Shown here one piece after another: positions 34,741-46,471 of a stretch of DNA of 64,000 nucleotides. Positions within the stretch are counted from its first letter, which is position 1, and each line of letters begins with the position of its first letter. The position numbers were made by a program, and so were the translations under genes. Origin of the DNA: Xylogone sp. PMI_703 (taxonomy: Eukaryota > Ascomycota > Leotiomycetes); NCBI GenBank assembly GCA_021399445.1, contig JAJTUQ010000002.1, positions 5,208,001 to 5,272,000 on the forward strand, read 5' to 3'. Below the pieces are notes generated by a model. It had not been told where the DNA came from, searched no databases, and saw only the letters and a list, made by a program, of their open reading frames with translations.

Positions 34741-35795
34741 ATGGCTTTTATGAAATTGCTTCGTCGCCCTAAGTCTAAACCATCATTTGTTGTGAGAGGG
34801 GTGAGGCGAACTTTACCGATACTGCGAGCAGGTTTAAAGGAGTCATTACTGTGGAAGCTGCCAGAAGAAATCATCAGAGAAATTATTAAGTTCCTACCAT
34901 CGTACTCGGCAGCGTGCTTCACCATTTGCTGCCAGAGTATATACCTTATCCTGGGAAATCAGTCTCTCAAGAAATTGAAAGTATCAAATCAACAACTCTG
35001 GCGTTTTCTATACTATCTACAAAAAGATCTAGTCGACTACGTCGCATGTTGTCATTGTTACAGCTCCATAATATTAAGAATGCTGAAAAATATATTGGTG
35101 GCCCGTCTAGAAGTATAAAATGCAGAACAAAAGACTATGAAATTGGAGTGGATGTACAATTCCATCCTAACTTCAGCTACACGGTATTTGCTATGGCAAT
35201 GAAGCGTTATCGACAGGGAAGAGACTATAGTGAGCTTTTACAGCTCCTATCCTGGTCCAATCCGCCATATAAAGATGGCACTGATCCAAGAGAAGTAGCA
35301 GAGCACCATGTTTGGATCGATAGTGGTGATATGATCTTTCGTTTTCGGGGTACTTGGATATCTTCCAAAAACAAAGAGGGGCTCTTCTTTGAAAAGCTCG
35401 TTTGCCCTCACATACACGTATCCTGTATTGGCTGGGCTAAGGTAGGCACAAGATTGAATATTATGTGGCGGTACGTGGGTGAACTGCCTTACACGGCTCA
35501 TCCGTGTGAACCGGCTGAAGGGATAAAGGAATGCAAATATTGCTCTGCATCATTCGACATACGTATTTTATCAAATGAAGCGGAAACTACGGCTACCTTG
35601 ACATCATGGAGAAATCTCGGGCAAGCTATAGATCTGGCAGATCAAAAGTGGTTGCGCAATCTAAGAAAGGTAGGTTATACGGATATGTGGAGATATACTG
35701 CCAAGCGCTGCTGGTGCTTCTGGGATATGCCTTGGGACGAGGCCCCAATAGAAGTTGCGTCTTTCTGGGTGGCAAACCAAGAGACTCGAAAATAG
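34741..35795 (+). CDS. F-box protein with one apparent frameshift
   Basis: The first frame starts at ATG 34741 and carries an F-box: WKLPEEIIREIIKFLPSYSA, then CFTICCQSIYLILGNQSLKK. It continues to DLVDYVACCHCY near 35059. The family then needs a CxxC-xx-LH motif, which appears as QLHNIKNAEKYIGG in the next frame from 35061. That frame is open to 35795 and includes VDVQFHPNFSYTVFAMAMKR, typical of the same fungal F-box family, and a second CxxC pair (ECKYCSASFDIRI). One base seems lost at 35056-35062; no intron can explain it. Intact, the protein would be ~350 residues. It is divergent from the E2 fusion gene. F-box proteins recruit substrates to SCF ligases, so a link with the neighbouring E2 is conceivable but unproven. 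Confidence 0.68.
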
Positions 35796-36253
35796 TAATT
35801 GATGAAGAATACGATGTGGCTTTCAGACTGAAGAAACAAAATGAAAGTGTAGTTACAATGGTGGTTATAAGTTGAAGCAGGGATAAGGATGCAGATGAGA
35901 AGTACAGAAACGGACAATGTGGATTGGAGATTGTCAAGCCTGCCACAGGGTATTGTCGTTCTCCGCAAAAATCCATCTAGTTTATTACCAAGGAAAATCA
36001 TAGTTCTGATCATTGAGAGGTGAATGGTCTTAGGTCAAGTGCAAACTTAGAAAAGTAGAATCGACCAGCTCATATTGCACCTTTCGCTGAAGTCGCTTAA
36101 GTCCATGGAATTATATTACATCTCATTCAACACCACATAAGCTGTACTCCAAGCTTCAGATATGTAAGTTTAAGAGACAATACAGGTGATATGCTTCACA
36201 TATGTCACAATAGCAATTTATAAACAAAAATACTTCATTCTATCTATCAAGTC
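35796..36253. other. Intergenic
   Basis: AT-rich spacer and promoter of the HET gene. Nothing else is seen. Confidence 0.6.
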
Positions 36254-37231
36254 ATGCCTCCAAAGCCCTCTTTCCAATATGACACCTTGCCATCCCCAGA
36301 TTCAGTCCGCATTCTCTCACTCCTCCCGTCTCCGGACATCTCAAGCCCTTTGCAAGTTCATCTCCAGACAACAGAACTCTCCGAAATAGAGCACGATATA
36401 ATAGACCACTACACAGCTCTCTCCTACGTCTGGGGTGACCCCACACTCCAATGCCCCATCACCATCAATGGCCACCCCTTCACCATAACTGCAAGTCTGA
36501 ACTCAGCACTCCGTTCCCTCCGCGATGCAACTCGCACGCACAGAATCTGGGCCGACGCAATCTGTATCAATGAAGACGACGTGGCCGAAAGAAACGCCCA
36601 AGTCGCACAAATGGACAGGACCTACAAACTCGCCATGCACACCGTGATATACCTCTCTCCAGACCTGACTCCCGAGCGAGAAGAAATCCTCCAAGCTGCA
36701 GAGGGCACCAAGCAATACGGCACAGGTCACTACTCGCAAGACTACCTCGACGAGGTCATCGACCTAGCTGAAACCCACCTCATGACCCTCCCATGGTTCC
36801 GCCGCGTCTGGATCTTCCAGGAACTCATTCTCTCGCGCGATCCCTGGGTGCAAATCGGGCCCAGACGCATCCGCTGGGACGACCTGTGCTACTGCTTGCT
36901 CACACCCAGTGCCCCTAGAAGTTACGGTCAGCAAAGGCCGCCTGGACTAAGGATCCTAGATGAGATGAATTCCTCGAGGACAGGGTCTAATGCGGGGTTG
37001 TTCTTCAGTCTGTTGCTTTCCAGGAGAGGTCTGGGAGCTACTGATGCGAGAGATGTGGTGTTTGCGCATTTTGGCGTCGCGTCGGATCGGTGGGTTTGGA
37101 AGCAGAATGTGCCGATTGATTATGCGGCAAGTGTGGCGGGGGTGTATGAGGAAGTTGCGGTTTATGCGCTTGGGACAGTTGGAGTCAAGGAGTTGTTTCG
37201 GTGCTTGGACGATTATTATGATGGGGATGGC

Positions 37232-37286
<55 letters not shown>

Positions 37287-38305
37287 GGAAAGGGAAATTG
37301 AAAAGAAGAGAGGGGCTAGCTTCCTGGGCGCCGGATTGGAGTCGAGCTCAGAGTCATGCCGTCAGGATGTATGTTGATAATGCGTGGAGTCGGAAGGCGC
37401 TGGAGAGGGAGAAGTACATGTTCATTATGGAAAAGCCGAGGGTGTTGGCTGTCTTAGGGTACGATGTTGATGTTGTAAAAGATTTGAGTTTGGTACTTCC
37501 TGAGACAAGAAGCTTGAAGACCCCTCCTGGAGAGAGAACGGCATATCAGGATGCTATCAATGCGTTAAGGGCTCTATATGCGAAGCATGGAGGATCGTAT
37601 GCGTCTGGGGATGAGAATGGCCAGTACACGCACATTACTTTAAAAGGGGAAGAAGAGAAAGAAGAACATGCGAGGCTTTGTCGAATGGCATGGGACGAAT
37701 GGGAACATATCTTCAGCGAGGAGTTGCCTTCTCAGCTTCCCTCATCTTCATCTTCTAAAACTCAGGAAGCCCTCGAATCCAATTCCCGTTTCGTTCAATT
37801 CCTCAAATCTTACATCCCTATCCGGTCCCAACGGCAGAAGCTCTTCTTCGGTGGCGGTTCCCAGGGTCTAGAATCCCAGATGTGGCTCTATCTCTACCCG
37901 CCAGGCGACCTTCCCAATTCTCTAACTGACCGTCGGCTGGCCTCAACATCCAAAGGCCGTCTTGCTCTCGTCCCGGCACAGGCCCGAGCTGGAGACATAG
38001 CTATGTACATCCCCAGCAGCGATGTGTGCTATCTGGTCCGAGAGTGCCATAATAGCCCTAGAGTTCCTGAGGAAATGAGACCTGAACTAGAGCGTACAAT
38101 CAGGGATGAGTATAGGGGAAGAAGTCCGCAGGCTGAGCAGCCTAAGAAACCATACGTTACTTCGTTTGAGGAATTATTTGATAAGAAAAGGACAAAGAAA
38201 GTGCCTATTGGCTATTTCGAGGTAGTTGGGGAGTGCTATGTTGAGGATGATGTTGGATGGGCTCGCAATGGGGATTATGGACACAAGGTATTTGTGTTGG
38301 TTTGA
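36254..38305 (+). CDS. HET-domain heterokaryon-incompatibility protein
   Basis: Single exon of 683 residues. The three HET blocks are clear in the N-terminal third: YTALSYVWGDP (~56-66), RIWADAICINEDDVAERNAQ (~98-117) with MDRTYKLA after it, and LPWFRRVWIFQELILSRDP (~179-197). HET domains are TIR-like cell-death inducers that act when fungal individuals of different genotype fuse. A (GAT)18 microsatellite encodes 18 Asp residues at about 327-344, separating the HET region from a C-terminal part with no recognised repeats. The protein lacks an NACHT or WD40 sensor, so it is the HET-only kind that may act as an executor for another protein. It lies in the same accessory block as the HeLo-E2 gene. 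Confidence 0.92.
37232..37285 (+). repeat. (GAT)18 microsatellite in HET gene
   Basis: A perfect 54-bp run of 18 GAT codons encodes poly-Asp. Length change would keep the frame if it occurs in whole units. Confidence 0.95.
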
Positions 38306-39766
38306 TGACAATGAATATTATTCATTTGATGGTTCTTGGATATACCCACTCCATATTCACCCCTTCTCGCTTTAGTTATTCAATATAAAATACACAATAG
38401 ATAAGGATTCCCATATTGAGAAGTGAACTAGTTATGTTTCGAGAAGTCATGCAGCTGTGGATGCCAAGCGATAATGAGCAATTAAGCTTTGTCGTTGGTC
38501 GCCCTTCCCCCCAAGAGCTAGCTAGCCGGTACAACAGATTACCCGCAAAAAAGCTTAACAGGAGGCGCTTGGCAGGCGTTTTCTTTTCTTCTACATCGAA
38601 GAACAGATTCGACATTGCAAAGGACATGTATTATGTATCCAGGTACCTTACTGTGCAACCCTTGCCATGTTATGGCCGAGTCATCACGCAACTGGACCTA
38701 TCTCCAACGGGGCTTGCGATAACATGGAGGACTCGAGTGCGACGCTGCACCACGATGGGAAGCTGATCAGCGAGAGAGCGGGCAGCTGTTTGGACGAGAG
38801 AAGTCACGCATCAGTACCTGCGTCTTACAGCATAATGCTGTGGCCCGCGATTGAGGTGGATGGAGATACCTGAGCAGTACATCTGATGGGTTAGTCACCC
38901 TTTGGCGCGGTAGGATTGTGCTCTTATCTCACATGTTGGCTGGTTGCTGTTTGCTGCTGGGGATCATCGGCCACTATTACACCAGGTGCTTTGAACTTTC
39001 GGTCACTTCCAATCTCCCTATCTCACCATGCTGGCAATCTGTTCCTGCGATTCGGTGACATGCGGTATCAGAAAGTGGCCGAATATGGCTGAGGGAGGAA
39101 GGTGCTCGCGCATCTAGTTACTACTTTACACCTCTGGATCACCACATATGCCCCAGATACCGCAACACCAGGACTTGGCTGCTCCTCTTTTCTCGGCATT
39201 GCCGTCATGGCGTGCTCGCAAGTGAAGCTTTTTATCCCCACTGAGTGCAGGGGGCTACTGCTGTACTACTCGCATTGCGGCAGCTATCAAGCTCAAGTCT
39301 TTCCAGTCGTTCCTTCTCCGCCTGCCACCTACATCCTTCTTCTTGGCTAATGCGGGTGTTTTTCTATTCAATTAGCAAATCAGCACATCTTCCTAGCTTC
39401 CTAATCAAAGTTATTTGATCTAACACGGAGATTTCTTACCCTTTTAGACCTTTTTGTGGCTTGAGAACACCTGGGGAGGAGTAACGAGGAATGTGATTAC
39501 GCCATCCCGCTGAGACATCGCGAACTGTGAATATCGACTGGGGCGATTTGGCTAGATGCTACATTGTCCAGGGATCGATTCGGTCTATTCCAACGTCACT
39601 CCAGGGTATTGCCACGGGGCCTAATTTTCTTTTTTTCTTCTACTACCTTTCTTCCTTTCCGAGTAATAGGTCTGTGGGGCCCGCTATATATATTGCAGAG
39701 CTATATAGATGCCTCCATGGTCCCTGCTTTTTTCCTACATAGAAATTCACCTGTGTGTATAATAAC
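38306..39766. other. Intergenic
   Basis: Downstream flank of the HET gene and upstream region of the permease gene. Small open frames lack coding features. No RNA gene was recognised. Confidence 0.55.
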
Positions 39767-41684
39767 ATGGCTATTACACACCGTCTCCAGTTGCTGTTTC
39801 GTAGCGATCGTCATGGCGAGGTTGCTACAGGCATACCACCTAGCGATACTGGTTATCCTGAACATAAAGGTGTAGTTCTCGACACTTCAAGTGATGGTGA
39901 TCCCGTTGCCGATCGTGCTGTTGCCCCTGGAGAGTTGACCTATGAGGAGGATGTCAAGGGCGGGATGGGCAGGCATCTGGGCTTGACCAGTACAACTTTT
40001 TTGATGTAAGTGAATCCTTCTCATTGTAGAGTTGTTTGTACTTTCACAATTGGATATATTTCAAGAAAGCGATTAAGGAGAGGATGAAGGGTCTTAGTTT
40101 GAAGCAAGGAAGGCCTCAGAATAATGCGCCGCAAAGACAGAAGGATAGTCATAAACTTCGAATTGAACTAATACCCCCGCAGTATTGGCCGTATTATCGG
40201 AACAGGAATATTCTCAACTCCCTCCAGTATAACAAACTCGGTTGGCTCGGTTGGAGCTGCTCTCATGCTCTGGGTACTCGGAGCTTTTCTTTCTTTTGCG
40301 GGCCTCTGCGTCTGGATGGAATTTGGCTGTATGTTTCCCCGTTCGGGAGGCGAAAAAGTCTATCTTGAAGCAGTGTATAAGCGTCCGAAGCTCTTTGCAA
40401 CTGTCATATTCTCCACTCAAGCAATTCTCCTCGGCTTCACTGCTTCGGGTTGCATCATTTTTGCGTCTAACATCCTAGTTGCAGCTGATCACAAAGTTAC
40501 AAATTGGAACGAACGTGGCATTGCTCTTGGGGTAATCGTGTTTGTTACTATTATTCACACCTTTATCCCCAAGACCGGTGTCAGGCTCATGAATGCGTTA
40601 AGTTCCATCAAGCTGATTATCCTTCTATTCATCGTGGTCACGGGCTGGGTAGTCCTTGGCGGAAATGTTCACAGTGTCCCTGATCCTCATGCCTCCTTCA
40701 GAAATGGGTTTGCCGGCTCAGTACACAGCGGCGGCCCTTATGCTACAGCTTTATTCAAAGTCCTCAATTCGTATGCTGGGTGGAGTAATGCCGCCTATGT
40801 CTTGAACGAGGTCAAGAGACCGGTACACACTCTGAAGATTGCAGGACCCTTAGGCTTGGGCATCTGTGCAATTATGTATCTTCTTGCCAACATTGCCTAC
40901 TTCGCAGCCGCTACGCCGAAGGAGATTGCAGCATCTGGTACTACTGTAGCTTCCTACTTTGTGGGCAAAGTTTTTGGCGCCACAGCAAAGAAGGTTATTA
41001 GTGTTTTTGTTGCGTTAAGTGCGTTGGGAAATGTGCTTACAGTAACATTCGCGCAAAGTCGAGTCAACCAAGAACTAGCCAAAGAAGGTGTTATCCCATT
41101 TGGACGATTCTGGGCCAGTACCTGGCCTAAGGGTGCTCCAGGAGCAGGCTTGTTGTTGCATTTTATTCCCAGCATTATCGTTATTATTGCTATTCCTGCT
41201 GGAGATGCTTATGTATGTCCCTTTCTGCTCCTTCTCATGTCTTTCATACTACTATCCCTTGAATGTATTTGGAGACCTTAATAGCTAATTTTACTTCCAG
41301 AACTTCATTCTCGACGTCGAAGGATATCCCGGTTCCATTATTAACCTTTTCGTGGTTATTGGCCTGTTCATCCTCCGTTGGCGCGCTCCTCACCTCCATC
41401 GTCCATTCAAAACATGGCTCATTGTAGCCGTCTTCTTCCTCGCCGCCCAAGTCTTCCTTCTCGTAGCTCCATTCCTGAGACCTCCAGGAGGTAAAGGCGA
41501 TACAAGCTTGCCATACTGGCTCTCTCCAATTGTTGGCATAGGAGTTTTAATTGCTGGTGTATTGTATTGGTTCTTGTGGCGTATTGCATTGCCCAAACTT
41601 GGGGGGTTTGAATGGAGAGAGCAAAAAGGAGAGTTGAGGGATGGTACAGTGGTTACAGAGTTTTATAGGACGAAGAAAGAATAG
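39767..41684 (+). CDS. MUP1: High-affinity methionine permease, Mup1-like (LAT/APC family)
   Basis: Three exons: 39767-40005, 40183-41212 and 41301-41684 (550 residues). Both junctions use canonical sites: GTAAGT to CGCAG, then GTATGT to TCCAG. The N-terminal ~75 residues are cytosolic and end in GMGRHLGLTSTTFLI. The first helix carries GRIIGTGIFSTPSSI, the APC-superfamily substrate motif. Further matches to yeast Mup1 are FGCMFPRSGGEKVYLEAVY and GFTASGCIIFASNILVAAD. About 12 membrane segments can be traced, and the C-terminal tail is short. The likely role is uptake of methionine, and possibly cysteine, at the plasma membrane. In yeast, Mup1 is removed by ubiquitin-dependent endocytosis through its N-terminus; the Lys and acidic residues before helix 1 here could serve similarly. 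The 177-nt first intron is long for this genome. Confidence 0.9.
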
Positions 41685-42444
41685 TCATTATTGTTCTTTA
41701 AGCTATGAAATGAGAAGCTCTTTAGCTCAAATATATTATGTAAGGTATGATAAACAATTTCTCATTAATATCTTGATGCTGTTTATTGGGAAGTCATGAA
41801 AATACATGGTGAAGCGTTCTGAGTTGCGTTGCTGTTCCCTATGGTTACCATTGTCAGTCAATCACGACCTGTCGTCTGGACGATTGATATAGACCGTGAT
41901 TGAATTAATTACGCAGCCACTATTCAGCATAGAGGTAGATTATTAAGCTAATTATATCGTAGAATGTCAATTCAAACATGTGGCTGAATCGTCACCGCGG
42001 CGAGAGAAATATACAGACCGACTCTCGGCCTAAATCGAGGCCGTTCCCCGATTTCCTTGCCCGGTCTCTAAGTCCAAGATTGCCAGAGTTGACCTTTAAG
42101 TATTCACTTCTTAGCCATCAAGTGAAGTTATCATAAAGCGATGTCCTCGTGCATGCCGAGAGCGCTTCAATATGACTCTATCGACAGCGTTGCCCCACGC
42201 ACCCCTATTGTTCTTTCAAGGGAGCGTTGCCACGACACGACCTCATTGGACGGAAGCGACAACAGGCAGTGAAACAATGACAATAGGACCATTGAGAGAA
42301 TGATATATTCACTTTGAATTGGTTGCCGCTAAGAGATTTCATCGATTGCCTATAAAAGACTTTGCCTGTAACTCTGAATCTTCTTTCTTTTTCAACCTCA
42401 TAACCACAACATTAGAAGCATCCACGACAACATACTTCTGAACA
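41685..42444. other. Intergenic
   Basis: Between two same-strand genes. It holds the permease 3' flank and, from about 42000, the promoter of the next gene. Nothing else is recognised. Confidence 0.6.
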
Positions 42445-43166
42445 ATGGCTTCCAACCAAGACTCTTCTTCTTCTATCTCTCGAAAGAGAGATCGCTCTGA
42501 TTCATCTTCCTCATCCTCTTCATCCGAGTCTGATGTCGAGACTACCAAGAAGGTCAAGACTGCTGAGACAGGTATGTGTTCTCTGTCACTCATCTCCAGA
42601 GCTGCACCTCCCCAACACCATCCATCATTGGCTTCACCATCACTGACCAACCTTCAGTCGATGACGATACCAGAATGAGAGACATTCATAGCGGAGCTGG
42701 AGCCAGTGTTCAAGCTGAGGCTTCCACAGAGGCATCCAACAGCGTTACACTCGAGGATCTCCTCAACACGATGAGCCTCAACGACAAGCCTGATGACAAC
42801 GAGACTTCCATCACTGAGGAGCACAACATTCGCGAAGAACAAGAAAACCTGAGTCGTATTGCTTATGGCTATCAGGTCGTTAACTATGTTGAGAGGCTCA
42901 ATACATTCTCACCCGACGAAGAGCATTCCGAGGAAGCCGTTCGCGACTTCGTTAACAAATTCAAGGCTACCGGCCACGTCAGTGTTGAAGTGGAGCCCAC
43001 GGAGAAGCAGATCGAAAAGATGGGTGAAGAATACGCCGACACTGTCAGCTACATAAACCTTTTACTTGACTTATATGAGAGATACGATGGCCTCTACATT
43101 GACGCAGCTGCGAAGTGGAATAAGATGTTTCGCTTCATGTTTGATGTCTTGAAGGAGGAGGAATGA
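42445..43166 (+). CDS. Small hypothetical protein with Ser-rich, basic N-terminus
   Basis: Two exons, 42445-42571 and 42658-43166, joined by GTATGT and a TTCAG acceptor in phase 1; 211 residues. The N-terminus is Ser-rich with basic clusters SRKRDRSD and TKKVKTAET that could serve as a nuclear signal. The middle is acidic and Thr/Asn-rich, with VTLEDLLNTMSLNDKP. The C-terminal ~90 residues look helical and folded (YVERLNTF, EAVRDFVNKFKA, YINLLLDLYERYDG, KWNKMFRFMFDVLKEEE). I do not recognise the family. The splice sites, the A-rich start context (AACAATGG) and even composition support a real gene. Confidence 0.68.
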
Positions 43167-46100
43167 TCAGGGAGTGCTTGGATGCTCTTGTTCACTACTG
43201 TCAGTTCACTGTGGACATTGGCATGGGATCTCCTCTGGAACTCGGCATGAAGGGAGTTTGGGTTTTTCTCAGGGCGATGGCAGGAAATGGAGTAATGGGA
43301 AGTATCATGGCAGGCAGATTGTAATGAGCAGTAGCTGATTCTTTAGTTACTCTCTTTCAATTCAACAATCTCTTTAAAATTGAAGTCCATTGAATTATTA
43401 TAATTGTGTTCTACAGTACATCTTCATAAACAAAGCTGATGTTTATAGCAGGAGCTTTCCAGATATTATTCCTCTTCCCTATAGCCTTTTCTCAAACTGG
43501 ATAATGTCCTCGTGTTCTTCTCTTTGCCTTATACGCTTGCTCCTGTCACTTTTGAAGATATCTGCTTCTTTAGAGATGGTCAATTTGGTGCATAGTGAAG
43601 ATTAGAAGATTGGAGCAGATATATTTGGTACCACAACACTAAGAAAGGGCAGAGGCGGTTAAGATAATCAACAAAAGACTTTATCGATGTATTCATTGTA
43701 TTGTTTAGACTAGAGAATTGAAGCCTGTAGAACCAGACCTTGTTATGTGCAGAAATCAAGCAGCATCGAATCGAATTGCCTGTCAAGTGTACGGCCCAAT
43801 ACTTCCAGATTGCTTCAGTGCACAGAGAATCCAAGTTCAAGTGATTATTGCCTCTTGCCTGTACGCGATACAGTAATCATTTTATCAATTATTATCAACA
43901 TGGAATTGAAGTTCTTTTGAAACGGGAACCGAATTTGCCATATTATAATAAGGAACTTCTACAAATCCTCTGTCTGCTGAGCAGCTGCCAGCATTCTGCC
44001 AGCGGAGAAATTTCAACTGGCAGTTTGATATGCTCTACCATTCAGGTGTTATGTTTATCTATAGTTTAGCAGTAGCTATGCCTTTCGAGATTACCGTAAT
44101 GTACATAGAATCATTATACTTCTTGTTCTCGAATGTTGGGAAGTCTTTTAGCTGGTGAGTGATGCAGACGCGCTGGAGATCGAGATCGAAAGAGTGCAAC
44201 CACTTCATGGAATGTTATCATTCACTCTCCAAGAGCTATTATTTATCATTGACTCAATTTAAATAACAAATCTACTATTGTTAAATTATATATGTCAAGA
44301 AAATCAAAAATGGCTGATGGTTGATGGCTGAACGCTCAGAGAGTTTAGATCATTTATAGAATATGCCTGTCAGGTACACATGACATCCAGATTGGAAGTA
44401 TGAAATTATTGAATTTCATATTAACAAAATAATGGTTACATATACAACAGCAATCTCCGCAGATGCTTGTTCCACCTATTGATGGGCTCTCTTCGAGGAG
44501 GTGCAGCAAGTGCACCACTGTCTCGAGCTTTGCAAAATCAAGATTCCAACAAGATCCAAGTACTTAAAATTGATTCATTTACATATATTTTAGTTAAAAC
44601 TAGAATCAATCACCTGCGAATCGATAATTATCGTAAAGAATCATGAAGTGTTGTGGTACGAGTACGTTTGCGGACTTCCGCAGTCTCGGTGGATCTGAGC
44701 TTTCGGAAAGGTGACGAGATTTTGTTGCGTCGTCGCAGAAATCGCAGAAATTTGCAAACTTATCCAGACGTGCAACAAAATTTTGGGACAACTGGTAGCA
44801 GCCAATCACAATGCTTCCACGGCTAGGTATTGTAGCCTGAGGCAGAAGTCAATTTGCACCGTGGCACTCTACCAGATGTGTTGCTTCTACATATGCGCTC
44901 CCAAAGACGTTCAATTGGATATAGACTACTTACCAGTTGGACACAATGTCGCGAATTCTTTTAGCTTAAAGATTTTATTATAGATTTTTCTCGTGGTATC
45001 ATCATGGCGGTTGTTGCAATCTGGAGAACCTGACAGCAGCACTCGTTTGCGAAGTATCAGCCAAACTTCCACTTGATTTGAACCCACAATTCTCTAGTCA
45101 TGTAGATGGCTCTATTTCTTGCAAACACGTGAATTTGAACTTCGTGCCAAAAGTTTTGTTGCACATCAGAGACTGAGAAGATCATCTTGTTCCCTTTAAG
45201 GGAAATAAGACGGCCGGATGTCCGATGAGATCCGGATTTTCCGCGGGCCCTTGCATTGCGCGGTCTAACCTCATGTAGCAATAAGATAGAATATAGCTTC
45301 ATCGGCAGAGAGATTAATATTGACTGCTTGAACCAAATTTACCGGTAAGCACACTATCCTGGTGATTTCCGATTCATCATCCCTAAGGATGATTTTATTT
45401 TCGTCTAGGACGGAGAAATCTCTCTGCGGCATATTCTGTTACTGCTCGTCAGTATTTTTGGCTTGAACTTGACCAGGTCCCGTCCTTCTGCCCTTTGTGT
45501 TCCGCTCCTCTGGCGCTTAGCCTGGGTCCCTCTTTCGATCATCAGTCACCGATCTCTACTTTTGGTGTCGGACTCATAGGACTCTTTCCATTCACGGAGT
45601 TCCGGCCACAGTCCTATCAACCACAGCTCTGTTGGTTTTCTAGATCCCCAACTCAGCAACAACTACGTGCTAGATACGTTTACGTTCCTCGGATGTCTTC
45701 GTAGAACTTTACAATGTACAACAGGGGAGGGTTAGAGGAATCGAGGAAAGATGCAAATAACCCGGCCACAAAGTTGCTCAACTTCAAGCCATCATCCTTC
45801 ATCACACAAAGGCTTTGACGTCTCTGCACTAGGATAGATATATTAAGCTTCCCATACAACTCACGACTGTCTTCTGTCTGGTCTATCATAGGTAGAAATG
45901 GACTAGTAAGCAGTTGCCAAATTCATAACAAGATTTGTTAGAGATATCACAGCTGCCTATTTGTAGATTTATGAAAGAGAGTGAAGATCTCGAGGTATCA
46001 GGAGAGGGTTACATGCAGGCTGTCGTGTATTAGTGAATGCAAAAAAGAGCCAAGATATATTGCAAGGAAAGATGTGACTGTGTATTCATCTAGATAATTC

Positions 46101-46471
46101 AATTCCTTAAACGGCTATCTATAATAGAGGGTGAATAACAAATGAAAGATAGAAATAATAAAAGTCAGTTAATTTGAAGCTGCTGATTAATTCGAGGTGG
46201 GCTCAGACTAAAGTTGCCTATTACGGTAACCGAACAGTGCTTTGCCACATCCATCTAAGACTACCTTTTCACCTATTCGCAACACTCCACCGAGTCCCAT
46301 ATTTATTTATTTTTAAGTTACATACTTCTTAGATACGTTCCTACGTGCATATGCATACCGAACATAGACTTCAGAGATTGCATCAGTTGTGGCGGCTTGG
46401 GTGAAGGAGAATTGTCATTCTCACCCAATCAACCTCTCGTGACAGGCCTTGTACGGCGATATTCATAAGCA
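43167..46471. other. Long AT-rich intergenic region
   Basis: Over 3.3 kb without a supported gene. All open frames are short and lack domain signal. AT-rich blocks surround a less AT-rich patch near 45180-45700. No terminal inverted repeats or transposase remnants were recognised by eye. Confidence 0.5.
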
